Under the pieces are notes generated by a model. It did not search any database. It had not been told where the DNA came from and saw nothing but the letters and a program-made list of their open reading frames with translations. The position numbers and the translations under genes were made by a program. This document shows positions 24,937 through 38,636 of a DNA stretch of 64,000 nucleotides, one piece after another (within the stretch, counting starts at the first letter, position 1; each line of letters opens with the position of its first letter). The stretch is from Pelomyxa schiedti (taxonomy: Eukaryota > Evosea > Pelobiontida > Pelomyxidae): positions 18,541 to 82,540 of the forward strand of contig JAHLWZ010000427.1 of assembly GCA_020536535.1 (NCBI GenBank). The letters are read 5' to 3'.

Positions 24937-25979
24937 ATGGGTGGATCTAACAACAAAATGATGCAGGAAGAGGCTGCTCGTGTGCGAAGAGAATACTGCT
25001 GTGGGTGTTTTTTGTCCACGCCATTTTTTCCCCTCCACAGGCCTTACCCTTTCCAATCTAACCAATAACACACGAAAGTGCCCCAGGATAAACTTGATCA
25101 GGTACTTCCGTTAGTTTATTTTTATTCCCGTTGGGTTTTTGTCTAAGGTGCTAACGACTGTAGGTTTGTGAGGGATTTAGGAAGTACAGTGGCAAAGATG
25201 GAAGAATTTCTCGAGAGAACTTCAGAAAAATCGTTGATGGCGTAATGCATCAAGAACTTGCTGACAAGGTTTTCTTCGAGCCGTTTCAGTTTTTTAACCC
25301 ATTACTCCAGGTGTTCGACTCCTTCGACCGTGACCATTCCAAGTTTGTAATATTGCACACTTCTGTGCACTCATTGTAGCAGTACCATGGATATCCACGA
25401 ATACTTGTCGATGATGGGGGTCACTCATGGCGGAACCCTTGGTATATATGCCCTCAACTCCATCAAATTAAACCTGTGATAGAACAAAAACTTAATGGTA
25501 CCATGTCTCTATCTGATAAAGGACAGTTGCTTATATATGACAGCTTCTTTTGATTTATTTGATAAAAATGGAGATGGAGTACTCTCCAAAGAAGAAATTA
25601 AGTAATTTGCTGTACTTCATTCTTTCATCTAACTTCCTTAAACAACAGAGAAATGTTTGTTATGATTGTTAAGCAGGTATACTCAACTTGGTATCCGAGT
25701 TTTAGTGTCCAACTCACATTTCCAGAAAAAAAGAGCTCTGACACTTGCCCGAACGGGCTCCGGCGCACTTACATCTGAACCACTGGATGCGGCCTCATTA
25801 GCTGCTATAGACGGCGTTGTTGAGACCATATTCGAGCAAGCTGACGCTGATCACGTTGCAACCTCTTTCAAATCACTTTCATCCAACACAAACTACAGAA
25901 TGGCACATTGGATAGAGGTGAATTCATTGCTGGGTTCAGTGCACACCCAGAAGTTTGTGGATTTTTCAAGCAGTTTTAA
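24937..25979 (+). CDS. Four-EF-hand calcium sensor, probably N-myristoylated (NCS/calcineurin-B-like)
   Basis: The protein has a small calcium-sensor layout. EF1 is degenerate (SGKDGRISRENF, about 25190). EF2 is DRDHSNTMDIHE after splicing (about 25330-25400). EF3 is DKNGDGVLSKEE (about 25563). EF4 is DADHNGTLDRGE after splicing (about 25845-25915). The tail reads FIAGFSAHPEVCGFFKQF with stop at 25979, very like neuronal calcium sensors. The proposed first exon begins MGGSNNK, a good N-myristoylation signal, but the phase of its join to the EF1 exon could not be fixed by eye, so the N-terminus is uncertain. At least seven short introns are needed. The gene is convergent with the vWA-E2 gene. 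Confidence 0.82.
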
Positions 25980-26116
25980 GTTATTTCCAAGTAGCCGGCC
26001 TATTTGTGACACAAGTCCATTTTTGAAAGGCCAAGTGACGGTGTGTCATTTAGGGAAAAAAAAATCGTTTTGTAAAACAATCGTTTATTTATTTAACTGG
26101 CACAAACACCACACTA

Positions 26117-28364
<2,248 letters not shown>

Positions 28365-28399
28365 TTGGTGCGTAGCTTTTTGTTTTGGAACGAAATTAA

Positions 28400-29050
28400 G
28401 ACAAATTGATTTTGTCTCTGAGCCAATTGGCAATACAATTGGTTGCACCAATTACCCAATTGCTTGCACAGAGACCATCACCTCTGTGGGTTCGTACCTC
28501 TAAGGGTGTTGAACAACACGTCTTGTCTTCAACACAAAGAAAAAATTTGAAGTTACAAAAACAAAAAAGTTTTTTGGGAGGCTTTCCTTGGCTTTGAGTT
28601 TCGTGACTTGGCTTTGGGTGCTTCTGCTGCAGCATGTGGTGGAGGGTGGCTCCCTGTATGCTTGCCAACGACAGAGTGGGCAGGAAGAGAAAGAAGCCAA
28701 ACAGCACCCCAAGGCCCAAATGCCCACACCAACGAGTCGGCAACCGGGGAGCACCAGGGAGCAGGCAGCGGAACCGATTGGGCCTTCGGTTCCGAGCCCG
28801 CAACCCCGGGTCCCCACTGGCCGACCCGCCCTGTGTGGGCTTGGGGTGCTGAGTGACGATGGGAGCAGCACACATGAGATGAAACAACAACAACAACAGC
28901 AGCAGATGCAGCAGCAGGTAAGAGGAACTCATTCAGTCACACAGCGGGCGGGAGTGTGCTCCAAGCATATTCCCCGGGGGTATAACCGTTTTTTTTTTTG
29001 CATGCGATAGATATATACAGCCACTGCATGCATATCTCTAAGTGTACATC
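28400..29050. other. GC-rich stretch with a CAA/CAG run; coding status unclear
   Basis: Between two minus-strand genes, 28620-28860 is GC-rich and open on both strands. The plus strand reads a disordered protein (QEEKEAKQHPKAQMPTPTSR and so on) that ends in a glutamine run directly before a good donor site (CAG/GTAAGA, 28917). No following exon was identified. Alternatively this is the GC-rich 5' end or promoter of the vWA-E2 gene. Confidence 0.35.
28884..28917 (+). repeat. CAA/CAG trinucleotide repeat
   Basis: A run of CAA then CAG codons interrupted by one ATG. It would encode a glutamine run on the plus strand. Confidence 0.85.
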
Positions 29051-29087
29051 TCAAAGCCATAGAATAAGCCTGCCAGTCCCCCCATGA

Positions 29088-31657
29088 TCAGTTGGAATCC
29101 AACACACCACAACCTCCGCAGGTAGGAGGAGGAGTGGGAACTTTGTTGATCGGGATCGGGATCAGATTCGAGTTCAGTTTGTCGTCACCATTCTGATGTC
29201 AGGATATATATGTTAGTGAGACTCATCACAAATATGGATGGATATAATATTCATACCGGGTAAATGGATGAAGCTCGAAAAGGAGGCAATACAAACTGCC
29301 GAGATGACGCACCACCACCACGTGGAGCAGGAGTGGTAGTGGTAGGAAGCAAGGTAGGGTGGTCCTGAGGGGTTCTTGCCTTGGGAGGGGATCTGCGGAT
29401 GAACGGTACTTTCTCGTTGTTGTTGTCGGAGGCAGGAGTACGAGGAGGAGCAGGAACTTTGTTGATCGGGATCGGGTTCGGTTTGTCACCATTCTGATGA
29501 AAGGAAATATGTTAGTTCGAAATGAAATGGATGATATATATTGATACCGGGTAAATGGAAGAAGCTCGAACTGGAACTGGTGGCGGAGTCCATACAAACT
29601 GCCGAGATGACGCACCATCACCACGTGGAGGCAATCCACCATCACCAATCGGTGTGGCTGTAGGGTGGTCCTGAGGGGTTCTTGCCTTTGGAGGAGATCT
29701 GCGGATGAACGGGACTTGGTTACTGTTGTTGGAGGCAATGACCACTGTTGCTGGGGCGGTTCGACTTGGTGAAATTGAAGGTGTTGTTGCCGCCTTTGGT
29801 GTTAGTGCTGGAGTTGAAATTGAAGTTGTTGATGAAGGCAACACCAATGGGTTGGTGGTTGTGGTTGTGATTGCTGGCACAGGTGACAGCGACGGCGTTG
29901 TGCTGTAACCTCGAACAATCATAACACGCGATGGGCCCACAGAAGCTGGTGGTGACCGTGGTTGTGGTGATGGGTTTGAGGACACCACCGCCTGCTGCCA
30001 CCACCGCTGCCAATCCCCCAACAGAGGGCTTCTGGACTGTTGTGCATGAGCAACAGCAGCAACAGCAGCAGCGGGAGTGGTACTCTTAAGATTCCTCTTG
30101 GTCTGGAAGGTGCTGGCCACCTGGGAGATCTCCTCACTGAAGAACAACAAGGGAATTTGACAACGCTGTGGTTGTCTCCGCGGTGCTGCTGGTGCTGGTG
30201 CTGGTGCTGCTGACCGTGACCGTGGAGGTGACCCACCATGAACTGCTGGAACTGGAACCGGGGGTGGAGAAGGCGGCATCGTCGTCGTGATCATGCGTCG
30301 TCGGACTTGGTGCGGAGCAGAAGAAACGGCAGGTGTTGTATTGACCGTGGCACAACCATAATGTCTATTGAGCTCTGACCTAGTAGCACCAGTAAAAGTA
30401 ACAGTACCAGTACTAGCAGTGGTCGCAATCGCAGCAGTAGTGGCATCAGTTTCAGTATCAGCAGAACTGAACAAGAAATGATGCTGCGAGAAGAAAGAGC
30501 GCACGACAAACAAGTGTACACGGACGGTCAATAGCAATATTACGCCGCAAATCCAACCGGGGATCAAGACGAACAGGCTGTGGAAGACAAATAAGGCATG
30601 GCGAGCCGCAGTTGCCGCATAGTGCGTGGATTGGCGGGCAATCAGGCGGAGAAGAAGACAAAGGCTCCTTCTCGTCGAAGTGCACACCCGCGTAGCACAC
30701 CAGACAACATGAGCAGCCGCGCACGAAGAGGTCCTCCACGTCAGCAAGGCAGCGCGCAGAGCGAAACCCGGCGAACGACGTATCAGGAACAGGATCGTCA
30801 GCAGAGCACCCAGCACCGGAGAGTTGATGACGACGGAGACGCAGTGGGCCAGGGACACCATCACCACGAAAGCTTCCCTGAGCCTGCGCATTGGATCGTG
30901 GACCCAGCTCAGAGGCCACATGAACGTGACGATGGCCGCTGGGAGCTCGACCCACCTTCTTCTTGCCAGCAGCACCGCTTCTCCGAGTGAAAGCTTCCAC
31001 CGGTCCTTCATCGGCGTGTTGCTCGGCGGGAGTGTGCTTTCGGCATAGTCCAGCATCCACTGATCGTGGCGAATGTGCCAAATCAGTCGGTAAGTCGTCC
31101 CAGCTGCAAAGTTGAATGTGGCCATCAGGACTCGACACCAATCCTGTGGTTGTTGTGAAATGTGAGCTTCATTGTCAAAGTATTACTATTATCCTCATCA
31201 AAAACGAGTACATCAAATTAGCATTAATTCAATAAATTGTGTGGTGGGTGATGTGTTACAAACCTCCAAGACGGACTCGTCTTCCTCTTCGTGATTGTTG
31301 TTGTTGGTCCTCTGTTTCTCATTGTGGCCGTGGTAATGGTTCTCGACTACCGCTGCCGCTGCGTTGTACTCCTCAGAAGCATCATAATCGACATCACCCT
31401 CCCGAACAACAACCGTGGGGAATCTGCGTGTGTGAGGAGAAGAAAGCGGGTCAGTTCGCGTGACAACCACCACGAAGAAAAAAAACACGCGACAAGGAGA
31501 AGAAGAAAAAACGACGAACACACAACAAACAACACAACACAACGTACATCGTGTCGCCGATGATTGCGACCAAGAAATGTGCGACGGCAGTCAGGAGCCA
31601 CAGCGCCAAGCACGCTCGCAAAAACGTACACGCGATCAAAACGATGAACGAAAGCAT
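29088..31657 (-). CDS. Multi-pass membrane protein with long Pro/Thr/Ser tail
   Basis: Family not recognised. The first exon (31657) begins MLSFIVLIACTFLRACLALW, a strong transmembrane segment, followed by a second one (LLTAVAHFLVAIIG). An acidic, His- and Asn-rich exon follows (DVDYDASEEYN, HEEEDESVLE). The large exon (about 31150-29550) contains several further hydrophobic segments (AFVVMVSLAHCVSVVI, LGALLTILFLI, LFVLIPGWICGVILLL). It then passes into a disordered Thr/Pro/Ser/Ala tail. The last exons contain two copies of a unit with VPFIRRSPPKARTPQDHPT and SSRQFV...ASSIYP, each followed by an intron and then NGDxK...INKVPxPP. The stop is at 29088. A surface or organelle membrane protein with a cytosolic disordered tail is likely. 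Confidence 0.68.
29250..29735 (-). repeat. Tandem duplication of an exon-plus-intron unit
   Basis: Two similar units of about 230 bp lie head to tail. Both contain the coding block VPFIRRSPPKARTPQDHPT, the block SSRQFV to ASSIYP, a donor, a short intron with GTATGAATATTATATCC or GTATCAATATATATC, and the start of the next exon NGDK or NGDDK. The copies differ mainly in a few codons of the middle section. Confidence 0.8.
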
Positions 31658-32830
31658 GTTGCTCTCTCTGTGTTGTCACTGATATATACGCGATGGATAT
31701 ATTGCGATAACTCTCTCTGTGTATACGATCGGCTCGAGCGAATGCAAAAAGGTAATTAAAGAGAAAAAATGGTTTTCCCTTTCAACGGCCCTTATAAACT
31801 GCGCAGGGGAATCGAAATTTTCTTTATTTGCAACTGATCCCCTTTGACATCAGTGCCCTGCTCAGTTGTAAAAAAAGAAACCATCAGAGAGGGTTCCCTT
31901 TTTTTTGTCCTTATTATATCTCTAACTTTCTAAAAAACAAACGCAAACATCCAATCTTGTCTCAAAGACTGAGATTACACAACAACAAACAAACGTTGCC
32001 AAGACCGTGAGTTCCCTTTTTGCCCTCCCTCTCAGTGTAACTTTGTGATCATCATCATTTTTTTTACGTTTTTTTTTTTCATTTCGAGGTGCTACTCGCG
32101 GGATTGTTGCCTGTTAAATTGCTCCACAACTCTTGGATTCACGCTCCTTGACTTTTCACCAGTTCACCCCCGAAAACAGTGCGATCAGGTAACATGGTCT
32201 TTTTTTTTTCTTTATTCAACAACACAACAATGCATATATCCTCCCTTCCCTTGCGAATCACTTTTCCCACATCATCCCACCAACGGCAACAACAACAACA
32301 AACATAAAGGCGAGTAACTCACCTTCAAAGACACAGATATACATTGTTTTATCTCCGCTGCAACCGGCGCTTGCTTGGCCTGATGCCAGACGTCGTGCCT
32401 TGATCCACGGTACATTCTCCCATAATCCGCCACCCACTCACGTGCAGTCGCTACCTACACCTCGTGGGTGCTGTGACCTCATCGCCTTCGTATCTTTCAT
32501 CCCAATAACTCAAACACAGAGACTGGTGCGTGATTGGAAAAGAAGACTGAATGTGGGATGCTTGAAAGTTGTTGCGAGTGCAAGCGCAAAGTCGTCGGCA
32601 CACTTCTTGTATTTGTATTAATTTATTTTAAAAAAATGAGAACAGGGTTGAGGTTTTTAAGTCCCTGGCATTGGTCTCGGGCACATCACGGTACCCCAAA
32701 AAAACACCTTCCATCTTGGCTTCATGAGATCTGTGCGCTTTTTCCCGATCTCTTGTTGCAAGTTTTGTAAATTTCCGAAACAAGCAATGCTATTGCCCGT
32801 AGAGGGGCACTATCAAATAATACTTTAGTT
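31658..32830. other. Intergenic stretch with exon-like pieces on the plus strand
   Basis: No gene can be named in these 1.17 kb. The plus strand has T-rich tracts followed by AG (32084-32088), a candidate donor after GATCAG (32187), a candidate 37 bp intron GTACAT...GTGCAG (32410-32446) and a cysteine-bearing open frame at 32550-32770. Pieces such as FTPENSAIR and LSPLQPALAWPDARRRALIH would be encoded, but the phases do not join into a convincing protein. A short gene or a non-coding RNA is possible. Confidence 0.3.
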
Positions 32831-35427
32831 TTAACATACAAAGTCGTAAATTGCGTAAGTGAGGAAGGTGTCTGGTTCTGGGCTGCTGAGCATAACAGAA
32901 GTCCGGCCAACGACTACCACCTTGGCGGTGTGCCACCACACACCGTCCGCACCAGGCTTGGCTGGAAGCACATAGCTGTGAGGGTTGTTATTTAGGATCA
33001 CGGGATTGACGGGAGTAAACCTTTGCCCTCCGGTGCGTATCATCACTTTCTTGCCTTTCTGGCATTTGACAGCAAAGATATAAGGTCGGTTTGCTTGCAG
33101 AGGATTACATAGTGGAGACACAACTACAAATGGCATATCCACACTGTTTGATCAAGTGAGAATTGAGGTGGTACTTGTATGGAGATTAGCATACGAATAA
33201 AGCCTTGGCAATTTCATATCCGCGGCTGCATCGAAAGAGCAATCAATGGAATAATTGTGGACACACACTAGGTGTTGCTTTCCAACCAATAAGGAAAGTA
33301 CATATGAACCCCGAGCAGGACAATAAGTTAAAATTTCAAAATGCTGCCCACTGCATTCACTTGTACAACAGCAAAGTTGTGCTATGGCACATGGGTGATC
33401 AGGATCCCCTATCATGACATTTAGTTGGGTACCGGTTGTAATCTATTTTTATGAGTTTAAGGTTAATACCGGCTTCAACTTCACGTGTACCAACAAGCGC
33501 ATAGAGCTTGGCAATAATACCAAAGCCATCCTTCGCCCTTGCCGTAATTTTTAAGGGTGTGTATGGTTTGTTTGCTACAGGGCTGTATGTAATGGATGTA
33601 ACTGTGGGATGGGAGAGGAGTGTGAGAGTGAGCTTTCCTTCTTTCACACGTCTTTCAACAGTATGAGGGGAAGGTCTCTTTACTCTTTCTTGTTTATGTC
33701 CTGTAGTTTTGTTGGAAATAAATTTTCATCACTTTCAATGAATACTGACCTACAACTTCCAAGAATTCCGTAGGGGAAAGGGGTTCCCATCCTTTAGAAG
33801 TTTCAATCACAGGATCTGCCCACTTTGCAAGAAGTGTAGGAGATGGCAAATTGCTAGCCACCTGATGGAACATGAATAGGTAAGTAGATTATGAGTTTGC
33901 GCACGTCTTCGGAGGTCATACTTCCAGCAAAGTCCATGACAGTCAGAATTGAATGTTTGGTGTGAGTGCCAACTCCAATTCCGACTCTTGTATAGACTGG
34001 GTTTAAAAGTGTGTGTCTATGGCCTCTTCCTGGAACATCATCATCCACCAATAGATGAAGTAAAATAGACTGAGCTTTGAGATGTAAGTTTTAGTAAAGT
34101 ACAGATAAAACCGACCAGTGAAGAACCCATATTCAATGCACTCTCCAACGAGAAGTCCCCATTTACCATGTCGAGAGATTCGCATTTCTATGGTGCTGCC
34201 ATCAGTGCCTATGTGCCCGTTTAACCCATGCAGGCCTAAATCTAGTTAGGAGAGTAGATTTGACATGGTAAACAACCTATATCATTTACGTGGTCCCGGC
34301 AGGCAAGTGAAAGAGCAGTCGAGTACGACAAAGGAGGTAAACGTGATCCAGCTGCTTCGAGATCAGAAATACATTCACGTAACACCTTTTTGCCTTCGGT
34401 GTAAAACATTGGAGGGTGCCCAGGCATATAGGCAGTCTGAGTGTATTACCGTGTATTGATTAGAATACTATCAGAGAAGTCGTGTACCAACATTATTGCA
34501 CATGCTTTCAATCAGAATCTTAATAAGACCTGCATACTTGGCAGGGTGGTTGCGCATAATATTGGTTTCATGAAACAGAGCAGATTCCAGGGAACATGGA
34601 TCCGACAGAGCAGCTCTCTTCGCTTCATCTGAAAGTTTTTAGGTTAAAATAGCACAAGGGGGAAAATGCCTTGTGGAGAAATTGGTTGGTGGCCACGTGG
34701 GACACTCGAGGCCGAACTGAGAACATAGTTAGAGCAATAACACTGAGTTGAGCTTTACGCTAAGGGAGAGGGATTCTGTCTTTGCCCAGGGACTGACTTG
34801 GTTGGAGTAGATTCCCCACAGCTGGAGGAGATGCCTGGGGACCTCTTTGGATAAGAGGAAGAAGTTGTTGTGGTTGTGGTGGTTGGAGGTCCCCTCAAAC
34901 TCGATGGGGGGAGGGGAGCCGGACGGGTGGGGCGAGGTGGCAATGGAAGAGGTTTGAAGAAACGTGGTGCGGCAACCGTTGCTGGGTGAGAGCGTGGGTG
35001 TTGAATAGGTGGGTGTGGGAGAGACGATGATGGTTGTGTTACAATTTCACCGGTTCTTATTTCTTCTACATCCTGGTTTTTTATTATATAAGAGCAACAT
35101 TCAATAAGTGAGAGAGCTAAAAATCGATAGAGTTAAAAAGAACAAGTACCGCACCGAAAGAAGTGCCGTGAGTGTTTCCAAAGCGCGCCGCAGCGATGAT
35201 GAAGGAGACTTCGAGCCAAGAGCCTCCCTTAACGCCACCAGCGTAGCCGAAGCAGCTGCTTCGATCGACGTCAACTTGTACATAGGAACTATGTAGCCCG
35301 CGATGCCGCCACCTCCTCCCAGCGTAACTTCTTCTTCCGAGTCCTCGCTGAGATCGTCATCTTCGGTAATAATCGGCGCGCTGGAACTCAAAGACGTACA
35401 GCTGCTGGTCAGTGCCGCCTTCGACAT
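32831..35427 (-). CDS. CAP/SCP-domain protein with acidic and Pro-rich N-terminal region
   Basis: The CAP core is clear. It contains ALFHETNIMRNHPAKYAGLI (about 34600) and LPPLSYSTALSLACRDHVND (about 34310). These are followed by GHIGTDGSTIEMRISRHGKW (about 34190), GECIEYGFF, LLVDDDVPGRGHRHTLLNP and YTRVGIGVGTH (about 34060-33960). Order and spacing match the bacterial YkwD-like CAP group better than animal venom or plant PR-1 proteins. Downstream exons (about 33840-32831) encode two beta-rich modules (HFEILTYCPARGSYVLSLLV; VDMPFVVVSPLC) that look Ig-like, as in KY/transglutaminase-type proteins. The proposed N-terminus (35427, MSKAALTSSC, acidic EDDDLSEDSEEE, then a Pro-rich exon to 34755) precedes the CAP exons on the same strand. 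The join at about 34755-34630 could not be phased, so this may be two genes. Confidence 0.66.
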
Positions 35428-35671
35428 TATGCCTTGTTACGTAAAAACCGCTGCTACGTCGCGACACGCCGAGATCTCAAACGCCAAACCCTTTTTTTTT
35501 TTGTTTTTTTCTGTGGTTCGCCGCTGAAAGTTCACATTTTTTCGATAAAGCAGGGGAAATAATTTACATTCGGCTACGATGATGCCGGGATCTCAGATCC
35601 TCTTGAGAGCTGGTGTGGTGGTGAGACGCAAAAGCGACGGTGGTTTTGGTTTTTGCTTTGGGTTTTTTTTT

Positions 35672-38495
35672 TTACAAATCTTCCATTGCTTTGGTAATCA
35701 TGTTTTGTACCACAGTTGCCAACCACACAAGTTTGGTATTGGTGGTAGATTTGTGCTTCTGGAGTTTGGACAAAATGTCAAATGACATAGCTGCTCGGAG
35801 CTGTGCACAGTTGTTGTGGAGCTATTTTGTTGTTTGTTGTTTGTTGGGGATATGAGTTAAGGAGGAGTGATTGGACTGGATGGAAAAAAGAAAAAAAACC
35901 AAGGTTCCAGTTGCAATGACTAGTGTCAAAGTAATTTTCTCGTTGGACTCAATGTTTAACATCTTGAGAAGGGACTGTAAGTTACACAGTTCTGTTTGTA
36001 GTGGGTTTTGCAAGACCTTATTAAGCAAATGGAGAACAGACAAGGCTGCAGGAATGGATGATGACGCTAAACTGAACACGTTTGGAGTGTGCTTGCAGAG
36101 TAAAAAGTGGCCGGAACATACTTGAGGAGGATGCAAGAAACAGCTGCTCGTATAGACATTTCTTCAGCAAACTGCTCTGCCACCCATTGGACCATTTCCA
36201 AAATTTCCATATTTTCATAGATACATCTAATAAAGAAGCTGTATCTGTACCGCCAGTGTGAGAAAGAAGGATGGTTTTTGGAGTGAGATAATACCGGGCA
36301 GCATTACAAATTATTCTCAGGAATACAAGGTGGTTTTGTAACGGGCCTTCCTTGGGAACCAAGGCAAGGCATCCTTATAATACTGAGTAAAATTGTTCAA
36401 ATTTGAATAACTTACTTGGAAGTAGTGACTTTCCTAATGTGTACTGAAGGAAATTGGTTGTGTCTGGCAATGATAGAAGTATTCTGAAGATATCCAAAAC
36501 TATTATTTATCAGAGAAGAAAGATACACAATGAATAGAACCTGGGAATGCAATCTGCCAAGGGAAATCCAGCATTTTCTCCATAGGTAGGCGAGACAAGA
36601 TTGGAGAAACACGACTGTCACCGACTTCACAGTGCGGCATTAATGCCACAAGCTCGGCAATTGCACTTTCCTCGGCAAAGGAGAAGCGGTGTTTCTGGCT
36701 AGTGATAAATAACAAGCAAAGGTTTGGGTCGGGATACCATACTACAATTTGCGTTGTATTCGTGCAAAACGTTAATAAAATTGGATGGCAAAGGTTTTCC
36801 CATATTAGCGAGCTGTGTCTAAAATATCTACGTTAATATAATATCACAATTCAATTAGACAACATTTGGTATCCATGTATTTTCTTGGGTTCTTATTCCT
36901 GTAGCTGCCCTTTCTACAGCTTTGGCAATGGCTGCAGGACTGGTAAGAATTGAAATTACTTGTCAGTTGTAAAATATACCATTTCTCATGTGTATTTCAA
37001 GTTTGGTAGCAAATTGAGGCATTGAAGCAGTGGTGAGTTTGTGCTTTGTGAGAAACTGCACAACAATAGTACCAATGTCATCTGAGAATGTGTTGATACA
37101 TGCCTTTCAACCACTTAGGTACAACAACGCCCATTTATCAAACCTGTGAAGTTGTAGGGCAAAAACAAAATACGATCAGCCACAACAAGAGGCACTACTA
37201 AATCATAGTATTCATTATCATCTGGATTCCGTTCTTTTTCCCATGCTAAAATCACAGGATTAACCAAGTGGAATTATCCTGTTAGTAATACATGCAACAA
37301 TTTCTTCATGGGACAGAGGGGCGGAAAACTATAAAGAGATTAAAAAGAACCCTGGTTATAACTTCTATAATATTTGTGTTTAATTTTGAGTTTCTTGCAA
37401 GTTTATAGGTTGAGAGCAGATAACGGCACACCATAGATCTCAGTTGAAAGGTGGTCATTTGAGCTATCAAGGATTGTATTTTTGGAGGTTTTATTGGATC
37501 TCTTAAGCGCACATAGGCTTGTAGAAGCTCTCCGACATTTACGTCTGGTTGTTGCTGTTCCACATTATCGGATAGAAATAAAGCTGGTAATTCAGTGAAA
37601 GAATAATCCGTGCCAAGGTATGTAAGTAATGGTACAAAGTGAATCTAAGAGTCAATCAGATTTATCAGACTCACACCGGGTTCAATTACATGTTGCTTAT
37701 GGTTCCATGCCAGAGGGATTGGTCTTCCAAAGCACTCTGAAGCGTTTCTACGTAGAGGTAGAAAGGTTGCTGTCACACCTCCCCCTCCTTCCCCAAAAAT
37801 AACCTTTTGGGTTTAGTAAAAAACCACATGAATTACTGACGAGCTTACATCCTCTTCGCCTCGGAATATAATTATTGGGCGCTGAATTGCGTTTGCCAGA
37901 GCCTGCACATGAATAAATTCAAGGGGTTCATTGGTCTTACTTGCACGTTGCAAGTGCTGCAGTATTTTTTTTTTTTTTTTTTTTTTGGTTAACACTAACA
38001 AAAATTGAAACATGTGCTACCATCTCCCATTCAGAGGCCAGGACTTTGGGGAGATACCACTCCTTGTATGAGGTCATCTCATCAGCCATTAAAGTTCTTA
38101 GGTTGTTATAATACATTTCAGTTCCCCACATTGCCATGGAAACAGCATGGAGCAGGCAATTACCATCCCCAGTGGTATGAAAGGGTACAAGCACTTGTGG
38201 GATGGCATCTTGGTCTCCCTGCCGAAATCGCCCAGAAAGATATTGCTAACAGATTGTGTGAGGGGAAAGCCTCAAAGATGATGCCATTAAAACACATACA
38301 AGGGCATCCGAATCAAGCAACTGGTTTGTGAATCCTCTGCACTGTTCTGGTAACTAAGGTGCCAAGTAAGTGAGAATGGAAAAGCACAATAACAAACAAA
38401 AAAAAAAAAGAGAAAAAAAATGGAACCTGAAAAGTGGTGTCGGTCTTATCCGGATCACGCCCCAGAAGTTTGAACAGTTGACAAAAAATACACAT
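35672..38495 (-). CDS. OTU deubiquitinase-like domain followed by a PUL domain
   Basis: The first exon is MCIFCQLFKLLGRDPDKTDT. The OTU domain follows: MLVPFHTTGDGNCLLHAVSM (Asp and catalytic Cys, about 38190), LEFIHVQALANAIQRPIIIF (about 37920), and ATFLPLRR followed by CFGRPIPLAWNHKQHVI (catalytic His, about 37760-37690). This spacing fits the A20/VCPIP1-like OTU group. A helical middle region follows (about 37560-36750). The C-terminal part has LPMEKMLDFPWQIAFP (about 36590), GPLQNHLVFLRIICNA (about 36350), PAALSVLHLLNKVLQNPLQ and, after splicing, TGTLLRAAMSFDILSKLQ. This looks like a PUL domain, an armadillo-like Cdc48/p97-binding module known from PLAA/Doa1. The stop is at 35672. Likely role: a p97-linked deubiquitinase. 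The exon borders in the middle are approximate. Confidence 0.75.
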
Positions 38496-38636
38496 CTTCT
38501 GTCACCAATTCCGCCACCTGCTGTCTAATGACCTTTCACAGATCTGGCTTTTTGGGTTTTTTTTCGAACCACTTCGGCCATCAAACGACATCATCAAGAA
38601 GAGAGTTCCTTGTTTTTATTTATTTTTTTTGGTGCT

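Noticed and set aside
30458-31141. 227-codon alternative minus-strand frame in the membrane-protein gene
   Set aside because: The other minus frame carries the transmembrane segments and connects to the flanking exons.
37963-37986. Long T run and similar A runs (42358-42380) as possible retroposon tails
   Set aside because: They lie in introns next to acceptor sites and have no target-site duplication or reverse-transcriptase sequence nearby.
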